Shown here in pieces: positions 23,584 to 34,268 of a DNA stretch of 64,000 bases. Both the position numbers and the translations under genes were made by a program. Every line of letters starts with the position of its first letter. Within the stretch, counting starts at the first letter, position 1. The notes under the pieces are model-generated. The model saw only the letters and a program-made list of their open reading frames with translations. It had not been told where the DNA came from and made no database searches. Source of the stretch: Scatophagus argus (lineage: Eukaryota > Chordata > Actinopteri > Scatophagidae); NCBI RefSeq assembly GCF_020382885.2, contig NC_058497.1, positions 17,352,330-17,416,329 on the forward strand. The letters are read 5' to 3'.

Positions 23584-24304
23584 CCCCCAGAATGATGCAA
23601 CATGTTGGTTAAAAATAATAAAAAAAATAAATGTGGTTCATGATCATTTTTCTAAACACACAAATAATTGCTTTTCACAATCCAACCAAAAGCTACAAAA
23701 CAATATTTATTTCATCACTGATGACTTGTAGTGAAACTCGCTGAATTCAAATAATGTATCTATTTCTTGTATTTAACAAGAAATTAGGTTGTTAAATAAT
23801 TTGAGAATGCGCAGCTTTAATCTTTGTTATTCATGACTACCCCTTTGCTCATTTTAATTAGAAAAATAAGGGCCTGGACAATGGAGACTTCAGCCTCACC
23901 TTGTACACTGTCATCACACAAGCTCTGTTTGTAGTACCCTAAAACATAGCTAATGCAATAAAAGATCTTAATCATAATTTATTAAAGGAAGTTCTATTGT
24001 GAACCTCGGTTATCTTTTTCAGGAATGTCTCAACCAGTTACAAATAGTCCCACCTTGTACCTGGCCAAAGCAACCACAGTAAGTCGACGCATAGCTCCAC
24101 TGAATGTTTACACTTATTAACATGCATGCAAACAACAAGTGAATCAAGGATTCAGTGCTGGAATTTAGCACACACCAACATTTAGCATACTTAAATTTAG
24201 GCTATTCTTCAGTGCCACCTGCTGGACATTTAATATATTGTAACTGTGTTAATGTGTTCGAATAAAACTATTCCTTTAGCATGTACATATAACATGTACA
24301 AACA

Positions 24305-24598
24305 GCAGTATTTGGCTGTGGCTGAGGAGGTAAAGTGGGTTTATCAGAGGGTTGGCGGGTTGATTCCTGGTTCCTCCTGTATGCCTGTCAAAGTGTCCTT
24401 GAGCAAGATACAGAACCCCAATTTGCTCCTAATGCTGTGTCATCAGTGTGTGAATGTTAGATCATGGCTTTCTGACGGACAGCAGCCTCTGCCATCAGTG
24501 TGTGAGGGTGTGTCTGACATTAGTGTTTAAGTCCTTTGAGCGGTCACTAAGACCAGAAAAGCGCTATATAAGTATAGTCCATTTACCATTTGAATTTT
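24305..24598 (+). mobile_element. tRNA-derived SINE
   Basis: The 5' part has a split polymerase III promoter pattern: a box A-like tggctgtggctgaggagg near 24,312 and a box B-like gttggcgggttgattcctgg near 24,351. A conserved body follows with gtcctttgagcggtcactaa. The 3' end, gaaaagcgctatataag followed by ccatttaccattt, is typical of teleost tRNA-SINE/LINE tails. No flanking target duplication was confirmed. Confidence 0.7.
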
Positions 24599-24776
24599 GA
24601 AGAGCCCCACATTAGCTTCAGCCCCAACAGTTGTGAACAATTGTGAATTCGCCCTTTAAGGGCTCACTCCATGAATGCATGAACAGTGTGTGGCTGTCTG
24701 GTTAGTGATTGTGCAGGTATGAAAAGGGAAGAGAAAGGGAAAGTTTGGGACATGGTCTTTCTTCTTTCTTTCTTTC

Positions 24777-25275
24777 TTGAACTTTGTTGAGTTTGGAACA
24801 CATCAACATTATTCTAACAAAAGAGTCAGATTTTGTGCTCCAAGGCACAGCTTTGACAAAGACTTCAAGTTCTCCGGCAGACATCTTCAGGGACTCATGA
24901 CGCAATAGTCATAAAGATATGTTTCTAGTGTAAGCTGAGAGGAGAGGTGTGGAGACAGACTGGAGAGTCTGTGAACTCCAGAGGGAGTTTGTGAGTTCAT
25001 TAGAGTGTGTTATGTTCGTGACTGAGAAAAGCCTGAGGTGTAAGTCATGGTGACCTCTATAAACACACAAACAACAATTTCTTTTTTTAATTAAAGAGGG
25101 CCTAAGAGGCATATCAGCTGATCGTTAAACATCCCTTTGGATGGAAAATAACAATAACATCAAATTAAATATCACATGCTCCAGTGCTTTGCTAAATAAG
25201 ATGTGTTCAAGTGTTTATTTTGATCAGATGTCAAAAGTGTAACTTTAATTCCCTTATCCAAATACACAAGTCCCT
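24777..25275 (+). repeat. Triplicated unidentified unit, copy 2
   Basis: Second copy of the 23.0-kb unit, same orientation, conserved core about 25,061-25,266. It is preceded by a (CTTT)n run at about 24,759-24,778. It differs from copy 1 by small indels in the degraded 5' part and by scattered substitutions in the core. Confidence 0.8.
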
Positions 25276-25639
25276 GAAAACGATGTGACACAGAGAAAAA
25301 CAAAATCAGAAAATGAAATGTAAATGTGCCAAAATCATTTACTGACTGATAATTGTGTCAACACAAAAACATCATTCTATTTTACATTTAAAGCTGCTAT
25401 AACATACACAGATTTTACCAGCAATTATAGAGACTATTTGAAAAAAAAAAGAATAAAATGAAAGAATGAATAAAATATCAGATTTAAGATGTTTGATACA
25501 TGTATTAATTATTCATGACTGTGTTATTTTAAATGTCCACTTTTAGTCTTAAAAGTTCTCTGACTATGGTGTTGTGTGTGATGTATATATATATATTGCT
25601 CAGAGCACAAAACAGGATGTTTTCAGAAGAGGTCTGTTC

Positions 25640-25975
25640 TCCTTGCTTTAACTGTGGTCACTCTGTTCTTGCTCAATAAAGGCACTCCCTTTGTGAAGGT
25701 CAGCTGAGCTTCTTGCTGCTCTTCTCCTGCACTGTGTTTTCAGTGTTTGCTGACCTTCATCGCGTGACCCTCAGGACCCGATTGGCCCTGCATGCCATGA
25801 CAAACAACATTTGGCCTCCATTTTGTCTTTTGTATCTATTCATGGGAAAAACTTTCTGGCCTTCAGTCTCATACAAGGTGCAATTTACATACTTTGGCTC
25901 ACTATCAACCCTCCCTGTTCCTGCAGAAATATCAAACTTTATGAAGAAAAGATGATCCTTAAGTACAGTTCAGTG
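25640..25975 (+). pseudogene. Relic of a V2R-like seven-helix exon
   Basis: Three-frame translation gives LTVVTLFLLNKGTPFVK, then ASCCSS and QCLLTFIA, and further on CNLHTLAHYQPSLFLQK. These match, in order and with internal deletions, the exon 6 block that reads [17 protein letters not shown] and onward in the intact receptor at 28.2 kb. A large internal piece (FGPAQQ region) is missing and the frame is broken repeatedly. No other exons of this copy were found nearby, so it is a dead single-exon fragment lying between copies 2 and 3 of the unidentified unit. Confidence 0.8.
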
Positions 25976-26629
25976 GTAAAGGAAGTATTGAGATTCTTAA
26001 ATGAAGTAAAAGCTCTAGAACTATGTTACAATACTAGACTTACACTGAAAGCTTCCAGTAAAAAGTCTCTTAGTAAGTCTAAAGTATTCTAAGGAACTGT
26101 ACTCACAAACTGTAGATAGAGTATTTAAAATAAAAAGTACTTAATGCTGAAAAATGGCCCCTGTGATTGTTATATATTAAAATATTATGTATTCCTTTAT
26201 ATATAATTCTAATTCTCCGTATATTCCCTGTGTATATTATATATTCCGGTCCATTTCAAGCTGGAGCCATGAAATGCGTTTTTGCTTATAAATTTATTTA
26301 TTTCTTTTTAAATTGCCAATTAATTTATGCTAATCTGACGAAAGGTAACCACTCAGCCATTGTGCTGACCCACATCATGAACAGTGCTTTTATTATGCTT
26401 TTATTATGATTGTGCACTTCTAGTAACCCTCATTTATACACTTTTTGCTTCAAAATGCAATAAAATATTTTTTCTTTGAGAATGGTGTATTTTAGATTGT
26501 GTAAACATATCGTATTATAGTCACCTGTTCTAATCACTTAGCTTAATATATATTTCTTCAAACACTGTGATTCAACCACTCTGTGTTTCATTTTTAATTT
26601 GTTAATAATTCTGTGTCCCTGTTTTTTTC
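25976..26629. other. Intergenic, nothing recognised
   Basis: AT-rich sequence between the exon 6 relic and copy 3 of the repeated unit. A short open frame at 26,167-26,409 is low-complexity and hydrophobic and has no recognisable homology. Confidence 0.5.
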
Positions 26630-27075
26630 TTGAAGTTTATTGAGTTCAAAAAGTTAACATAGAGGTATCAGAGTTTGGGCAACAGGGCTCTAGTATTAAC
26701 AAGTTGTTGCAACAGCCCTGAAGGGATGTTTCCGGTGCAAGCAGAGAGGAGAGGGGTGAAAGCAGGCTGGAGACACTGAACTCTAAAGGGAGTTTGTTAG
26801 TTCATTAGAGTGTTTGTGAGTGAGAAAAGCCTGAGGTGTAAGTCACCCCCATAAACACACAAACAACAATTTCTTTTTTAATTAAAGAGGGCCTAAGAGG
26901 CATATCAGCTGTTGACTGCTAAACATCCCTTTGGCTAAAAAATAACAATAACATCAAATTAAATATCACATGGTCCAATGCCTTGTTAAAGCAGGTGTGT
27001 CAAATTGTTTATTTTGATCAGATGTCAAAAGTGTAACTTTAATTCCCTTATCCAAATACTCAATTCCCTGACAGT
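26630..27075 (+). repeat. Triplicated unidentified unit, copy 3
   Basis: Third same-orientation copy of the unit at 23.0 and 24.8 kb, conserved core about 26,853-27,059. Its 5' part is the shortest of the three. It ends about 1.1 kb before the first plus-strand receptor gene. Confidence 0.8.
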
Positions 27076-27619
27076 GATGTAACATGTAAGTCAGAATAAT
27101 AGAAAATAATATCAAACAGCAATTTATGGTTAAGCTCATGGGCATTTAAATCCTTCTGGCTTGGACAGATATATTTGGAGAAAAAGAAGAGGGAAATGAT
27201 CATATTAAATAATTAAATTTTAAAATGTCTAATGACTGTTGTCGCTAATTGCAATTTACTGCACCAAAACCACTTTGACGAAAGTGTTGTAAGGAATAAA
27301 TGTTCTGAAATGCAACATTAAAACAGATTGCTCAAACAGCATCATATTCTCAGTAATCTAGTTTCACTGACCTCTATAACATGTTAAGATCTAGTTGACA
27401 TTTTTAAATAGGCCTGGTTACTCCTAACCGAAGCAATTTTAATAAATAATATTTGCACTTGTTGATAAAGGGTTGCATCAAGGCCTCAAGCAATTTATAA
27501 GAAGCATAAAAAACTGCTGTCAAACGAACAATCACTCAAAAATTGCAGTATTTAGTCTGAATTGTGTCACATGGTCAAAAACATATCCATATTTTCAAGA
27601 ACAAGAAAAATGTCATTAC

Positions 27620-27945
27620 TTCATCTTTTCATCCTAAGAGACATTTTTTGTCAAATTTTGGCATAATTAGTAGAAAAATTCTTGAGTTATCACTAAAAAT
27701 GTATTTTGGGAGTTCACAGTGACCTTTGACCTTTGATCCCCCAAATCAGTTCATCAATGAGTCCGAGTGGTGCCAGTTTTGAAAAAAAATTCAAGAGACA
27801 CTGACTTTACAAGCGTGAAATTGATGTGGAGTGACAAAGACCTTAACCTTTGACCCCAAAATCTCAGCTCAGTTAGTTCATCGTTGAGGCCAAGTGATCA
27901 TTTGATCAAAATCTGAAGAACTTCTCTCAAGAGTTTCCTTTTTTT
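27620..27945 (+). repeat. Dispersed repeat with internal ~100-bp tandem units
   Basis: Two diverged tandem segments share gacctttgacc or aacctttgacc, then ccaaatcagttcatc or agttagttcatc, then gagtccgagtgg or gaggccaagtg. This pattern is typical of a frequent teleost dispersed repeat. It is non-coding and the boundaries are approximate. Confidence 0.6.
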
Positions 27946-28110
27946 CACGGGGCAGTGACGATATACTATTCCACATTTAACAAATATCTTAATATGCGTA
28001 GTAACTAGTAATTAAACTGGCAAGACAATCAGGACTGTCTTTATTTTTTTCATCTGACGAAGCTCTGATTGGCTCCTAAGAAGTGAGGGAGCCTTGTCCT
28101 GAGCTAAGAT

Positions 28111-28117
28111 TATAAAA
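28111..28117 (+). promoter_or_regulatory. Probable TATA box of the 28.2-kb receptor
   Basis: TATAAAA lies 68 bp upstream of the proposed ATG at 28,185. The 34.3-kb and 38.6-kb receptors have TATA-like motifs at comparable distances. Confidence 0.55.
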
Positions 28118-28184
28118 TGTCAGATTTAAGGCTGCTTTGACTCCAGCCTAAGTGGGTGGCTCCATCAGAAACTGAGAGTGGAAA

Positions 28185-31100
28185 ATGCCACAAGTGATAA
28201 AAGAGCTGATTTCCATGGGGCTACTGTTGGCATTTGGAGCAGTGGGGGAAGAAGCTCCTTTCTGTTTGATACTGGGGAGTCCAGAGTTCCCTCTGCTGTC
28301 AAAAGAAGGAGATGTCATGATCGGGGGAGCATTTTCCATTCACAGCAAAATCACACAACCTCAGCTTTCCTTCAAACAGAAACCGGCACGTCTTACATGT
28401 TCCAGGTAATTCTGAGTGTACTTCATTTCATTTCTCAATACTTTCTCATGTTTTGCAGCAGTAAATACAAGCTGACATTTTGTTCTGTTTGTGTCAGTGT
28501 CAACCTCAGAGAGTTTCGATTTGCCCAGACCATGATCTTTGCAATAGAGGAAATAAACAGAAGTGAATTCCTTCTTCCAAATGTTTCCATCGGATACCGT
28601 ATTTATGACAACTGTGGTTCAACTTTGTCCTCAATGCGTGCTGTGATGGCCCTGATGAACGGTGACAACTGGAGTGTAGGAAAGACCTGCTCTGGTCAAT
28701 CAGCTGTTCATGCTATTATTGGAGAGTCAGAATCCTCTTCTACCATTGTGCTGTCACATACTACTGGGCCATTCAAAATACCAGTGGTAAGACTATCAAC
28801 TATGTTTACACTGCAAATAGCACCATATTTATTTTTATCATATTTATTTTATTCTTACTTTATTCTATGATTGCACTGTTTGCACTGCAGAGTTGGCTTT
28901 TAATCTCATTGTACATGTGTATAGTGACAATAAAGGCATTCTATTCTATTCTGTTCTATTCTGTTCTATTCTATTCTATTTATTCTATTTATCTCTTTGT
29001 GTACTCCCAGATCAGTCACTCAGCTACTTGTGAGTGTTTGAGTGACAGGAAGGAGTATCCTTCTTTCTTTCGAACCATTGCCAGCGATCTCTACCAAAGC
29101 CGAGCCCTTGCTCAGCTGGTAAAGCACTTTGGCTGGACTTGGGTTGGGGCAGTCAACAGTGACAGTGACTATGGAAACAATGGCATGGCCATCTTCCTTG
29201 CTGCGGCTCAGGAGGAAGGAGTATGTGTGGAGTATATAGAGAAATTTCACAGGGCAGAGCCAGAAAAACTCATCAAAGTGGTAGAAGTGATCAGAAAGAG
29301 CACTGCCCGGGTCATTGTTGGTTTCCTTGCCCATGTAGAGATGAACAACCTTCTACAGCAGTTGAGCCTGCACAACATCACAGGTCTGCAATTTATTGGT
29401 GTGGAGGCTTGGATCACAGCTGACAGCCTTGTGACTCCAACTAGCTTCCGTGTCCTGGGAGGTGCACTGGGTTTTGCTGTGCAAAAGGCCAATATCAGTG
29501 GCCTGGATGATTTTTTAATCAAAGATTTCTGGGAGACAGAATTTGAGTGCAACAATACAAATAGGGACACCATGACAGAAACATCACCTTGCAAAGAAAA
29601 TCAAGATCTAACTGAGTTTAAAGATTATGATGATGACGTGGCAGAGCTGAGATACTCCAGTAACATCTACAAAGCCATCTATGCTGTGGCCCATTCTTTT
29701 CACATCATTTTAAAGTGCTCCACAAACCAGGGGTGTGACAAGACTGTAAAAGTTACTCCCTGGCAGGTAAACGAACTGTTTATACTAATCTGTATATCTC
29801 TTATATCTGTGAATTAATATGCTCATATATTGTCTCAATGCCTTTCAGATGGTGGAGTCTTTGAAACAGGTGAATTTTACCATTAAGAATGGGGACCACG
29901 TGTGGTTTGACAGCAGAGGAGCAGCTGTGGCTCGATATGAGGTGGTGAACTGGCAGCGTGGATCAAACGGCTCGGTCCATTTCAAACCTGTTGGCTACTA
30001 CGATGCCTCCCTACCTCCCGGACAGAAGTTTGTCCTCAAAACTGAAGCTATAATGTGGCCTGAAGGAAAGACAGAGGCAAATATCCTAACTGAGAGTAAA
30101 ACACTGCCATCTTCTACATAGTCTGACGATATTATATTTTTTTTATATGAAACAATGAAGATCTGTCATTTTCTTTGATTCAAAGTTGCCAGTGTCAGTA
30201 TGCAGTGAGAGCTGTCGTCCAGGAACCCATAAAGTCCTTCAGAAAGGAAAGCCAGTCTGCTGCTATGACTGTGTATCATGTGCCGAGGGAGAAATCAGCA
30301 ACAGCACAGGTATATGTACAACAAACCTAAGATACCGAAATTTGCATACGTCGTTTGCTTGCTGCACTCTGTGTATCACATTGAAGTTTGCTATAGTGCA
30401 ATCGCTTGTTTATGTTATTATGATGTAACTGATTAAATTAGGATAATAACGTCAATATTTCTGTTACAGATTCTAATGACTGCAAAAAGTGTCCAGAAGA
30501 GTTCTGGTCCAATCAAAACAGAGATGCGTGTATACTGAAAAATGTAGAGTTCCTTTACTTCACTGAAGTTATGGGCATAATACTTGTATGTTTCACTTTG
30601 CTTGGTGTTCTCCTTACTTTAACTGTGGCGACTATATTTTTCATCAATAAGGACACTCCCTTGGTGAAGGCCAACAACTCTGAGCTGAGCTTCCTGCTGC
30701 TCTTCTCCTTGACTCTGTGTTTCCTGTGTTCTCTGACCTTCATCGGTCGGCCCTCTGAGTGGTCCTGCATGCTGCGACACACTGCATTTGGCATCACCTT
30801 TGTCCTCTGTATCTCTTGTGTTCTTGGGAAAACAATAGTGGTGTTGATGGCCTTTAAAGCCAAACTTCCAGGCAGTAATGTTATGAAGTGGTTTGGGCCT
30901 GCACAGCAGAGACTCAGTGTTCTGGGTTTTACTCTCATTCAGGTTGTAATTTGCATACTTTGGCTGAAAATTAGTCCTCCCTTTCCCTTCAAAAATACAA
31001 AACATTATAAAGAGAAGATTATACTTGAGTGTGCCCTGGGATCACCAGTTGGGTTCTGGGCTGTGTTAGGATACATAGGACTCCTAGCTGTCCTGTGTTT

Positions 31101-31377
31101 TGTACTTGCTTTTTTGGCTCGAAAGCTCCCTGATAATTTCAATGAAGCCAAATTTATCACCTTCAGCATGCTGATATTCTGTGCAGTGTGGATCACTTTT
31201 ATCCCAGCTTATGTCGGCTCTCCTGGGAAGTTCACGGTGGCTGTGGAAATATTTGCAATTTTAGCCTCTAGTTATGGACTACTTTTCTGTATATTTGCAC
31301 CAAAATGCTGTATCATTGTACTCAAACCTGAACTGAACACAAAGAAACATCTGATGGGCAAAACACAATGCGACTGA
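28185..31377 (+). CDS. V2R-like (OlfC family) class C receptor
   Basis: Predicted 841-aa class C chemosensory receptor. Exons are 28185-28405, 28498-28786, 29011-29766, 29849-30076, 30186-30309 and 30470-31377, total 2526 nt. A hydrophobic leader ([13 protein letters not shown]) precedes [12 protein letters not shown]. Exons 2-4 form the Venus-flytrap domain ([34 protein letters not shown]). Exon 5 and the start of exon 6 hold nine linker cysteines. Exon 6 holds seven helices with [20 protein letters not shown]. Lobe 2 is short: SGLDDFLI runs straight into KDFWE, losing a stretch present in the neighbours, and exon 3 is 756 nt against 786-825. Intron 4 fits only as GC-AG (see findings); otherwise exon 4 reads into a stop. 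Exon 6 is nearly identical to that of the 38.6-kb gene. A polyadenylation signal AATAAA lies at 31,447. Confidence 0.88.
28935..28993 (+). repeat. (ATTCT)n microsatellite
   Basis: A run of attct/gttct pentamers in intron 2 of the 28.2-kb receptor, just upstream of the exon 3 acceptor. Confidence 0.85.
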
Positions 31378-32750
31378 ATCTATTTATTAGGAAAGGAGAA
31401 GACAGAATATCTTTCACTTTTTCATTTCACTATATGTTTCAACATAAATAAAATTTAGGTCACATTTTCTTTTATAATATAATCAATTTAATTTCTTGAT
31501 TTAATCCTATACATCTGCACTAAAGGCAGTTAAAAAGAATAAAATAATAATAACGAAAAAAAAAACGTTGTTTTATTTTATGTAAATAAAAAAAGATTTG
31601 AAATGATCCATGGCTAAATATCTGTTTGTTTTAATTAGCACATTTAGGGCCTAAGCGACTATGTGTCTACAGTATAAGCCTTCACCTTGTACACTGTACC
31701 CATAAGCATACATATTTAACAAAACATGTGGGTCAAACGTCTTTGTAAACAATACGTTATCAGAGTCTGAACTTACATTCACACCTAAAATCACATTCTC
31801 ATCACTGTTGCATAGCTGTGTGTGTATGTGGGGATGGTTATTCCTGTAATTGTGGGGTAAAAAAATCTGTTTACACAGACACATTGTGAGGATGTGTGAT
31901 ACTTATGGGGACAAAATGCGAGTCCCCACAACATAAATCATTTAATATTAGGGTGAAGACTTACTTTAAGGTTAGGCTGAGGTTTTGGTGAAGTTTGTTA
32001 GGTGGGGGGTACAGACCCTTACTATTATTAACCAGAAAAGAGGAAAAAATTAACATGAACGTAATATTAAGCTACAGTAAATAGCATGTTGATGCCACAC
32101 AGCAGTGATAAATAAATAAACAAAATATAATCTAAGTGTGCAAGAGAGATTTTTTAAAAATGCAGTTGAACACAAACACAAACACATGAAGTAAAACAAA
32201 AGAGACCTGCCCAGTTTTAACAAAACCCATACACATGTTGTAGGTAATTTTGAGTTCACCAAATACCAAAGCTTTGGTGTTGGACCCGACCCACCAACCC
32301 AACCCAACCTAGAAATGAGAGTCTTTCTCCAGAGAGTTACATAGTGTTATTATTTGCAGGTCTGTAAGAGTGGCATTTTAGTGTAGAACCATCCAGTATA
32401 GATGTAGTCCTAGATTTAAAATATGCATAAAGCACTGAAATTAGGCATTTAAATACTTCTGAAAAACTTAAATAAGTTTAGTTTTAAAATAGTTTTATTA
32501 TAAATGTTCAGTATGTCACGTTTAATGTGATGTTTTTCTGTCTCGTTGGGTAAATGAAATTAAATAACTTGACTGTAATTTATTACAGAGCAAAGAAAAA
32601 TTTGACATGCATTACTTTAATGTATATAGTGCTTGAATAATAAACACTTGAACAAACACATTTTATTTATTTAAAATTTTCACAATAATTTACTATATTT
32701 TACATGTAATTGACATGCTAAAAGTCAACATTTTAAAATGGGCTGGCATA
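31378..32750. other. Intergenic; minor repeat trace
   Basis: This is the 3' flank of the 28.2-kb receptor. At about 31,629-31,705 it contains ttaattag, then agggcctaag, then caccttgtacactgt. A similar string lies at about 23,852-23,925. At about 31,895-32,010 a tggggacaaaatg / gagtccccacaa block resembles a dispersed teleost repeat. Nothing else was recognised. Confidence 0.45.
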
Positions 32751-32754
32751 TTTT

Positions 32755-33835
32755 TTTTGTTTCTTTGTCTTGTTTTTGTATTGGTGAGGGTTGGAACATA
32801 GATTGACTGGTAAATTGACAGCTCTGCCTTCCAGATTAACTTTCTCTTCACCACGACAGACCGGCACAGTGTCCGTTCTAATCCGCCTGTCAGTCTCACT
32901 CGTTGCTCTCACTCCGGCAATACAGAGACTGGATGGCTCGTAACAACTGACCAGCCACACCATATTCCTGGAGAACCCCTCCCACACACACACAGGACAC
33001 TGTGGACTGTGGACACCAACCCTGGGGCACTGCCACTGCGGAGTTGTATAACTACCTCAACAACTTCCACCCCAGTGATGGGAGGGCCTCTCCCCGAGCC
33101 CCTCGACTCTGTTTCCAAGATGTGTGTTGGTGGGATTAAGGAGATCGTCGAAGTATTCTTTCCACCGCCCAACTATATCCTCAGTTGAGGTCAGCAGCTC
33201 TCCACTCCAACTGTAAACAGTTCGAACAAAGTGCTGCTTCCTCTTTCTGAGTTGCTGAAGTTTGCCAGAATTTCTTCAAGGCCGACTGAAAGTCTTTCTC
33301 CAAGATCTCAGCGAACTCTCAACCCGGGTTTTTGCCTCCATGACTGCCCGAGCCGTGCATCGTCTGGCCTGCCAGTAGCTGCCGGATGCCTCAGGAGTCC
33401 CACAAGCCAGCCATGCCCTGTAGGACTCCTTCTTTAGCTTGACGGCACCTTTCACCCCTGGTGTCCACCAGTGGGTTTGAGGATTTCTGTCACGACTAGC
33501 ACCAGAGACCTTCTGACCGCAGCTACAGCCGATTCTGCAAAGGCAGGGTGGAACATGGCCCACTTGAACTGCACGTCCCCCACCACCTCCGGGATGCAGT
33601 CGAAGTTCTGCCTTAGGTGGGACTTGAAGACTATTCTGACCGGGTCCTCAGCCAGACATTCCCAGCAGACCCTCACTGTTCGTTTAGGTCTGTCAGGTCT
33701 ACCTGGCTTTCTCCCCCACCACCTGATCCAACTTACCACCAGGTGGTGATCAGTTGACAGCTCTGCTCCTCTCTTCACTCAAGTGTCCAGAACATCCAGC
33801 CCCTCTGAAGGAGAATGGTTCCAGAGCCCAAGCTA
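32755..33835 (-). mobile_element. Internally deleted LINE, inverted
   Basis: On the minus strand, degraded LINE polyprotein blocks run in order from high to low coordinate. GAVKLKKESYRAWLACGTPE is near 33.43 kb, EVVEVVIQLRSGSAPG near 33.05 kb, and SVVVKRKLIWKAELSIYQ near 32.85 kb. Large parts of the reverse transcriptase are missing between the second and third blocks. It is GC-richer than the flanks, as usual for this family, and shares its family with the copy at 16.7-17.6 kb. It separates the first and second plus-strand receptors. Confidence 0.8.
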
Positions 33836-34180
33836 TGCATAGAGGTGAGCCCAACTATAGGCTCCCCCACACCTGGCTCCAGGGTGAGGCCTTGGCTCCT
33901 TGATTTTACCTTTCATCGAGGTCTCTGTGAACCGCGCTTTGTCTCACCCTTCCCTCAGGACCAATTTGCTTTTTTTTTTTTTTTTTTTTTTAAATCTCCA
34001 GATTCTATGAAAACGTAGTTATATCCTCAGTTTAAAACAAAATTTTGTTCAAATGCTATGTGCTCCCCCAATGGGATCTTCCTTGATGATGACATAATGG
34101 ACTAAAAACAGAATATACCATCTGAAATGAAAACATTTGGATCTGACATCATCACATAGTGATTTAATGAGAGGACAAAA
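33836..34180. other. Intergenic upstream of the 34.3-kb receptor
   Basis: It contains a poly-T run at about 33,970-33,991, possibly the tail of an older insertion. No gene was seen. Confidence 0.5.
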
Positions 34181-34181
34181 G

Positions 34182-34188
34182 TATAAAG
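34182..34188 (+). promoter_or_regulatory. Probable TATA box of the 34.3-kb receptor
   Basis: TATAAAG, about 81 bp upstream of the proposed ATG at 34,269. Confidence 0.5.
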
Positions 34189-34268
34189 CTCTGCCCATTA
34201 AAGGGAATGCATGTTTCATTCAGTGACAGGAGAACTCATACAGGCTTGTGTGTGCCCGTTTGCACGAG

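Noticed and set aside
28178-28870. Plus-strand open frame of 230 codons starting at 28,178 that runs across exon 1, intron 1 and exon 2
   Set aside because: Its first part is out of frame with the receptor signal peptide. The receptor start at 28,185 gives the leader and GDVMIGG motif, and exon 2 is joined by a standard splice. The long frame is accidental.
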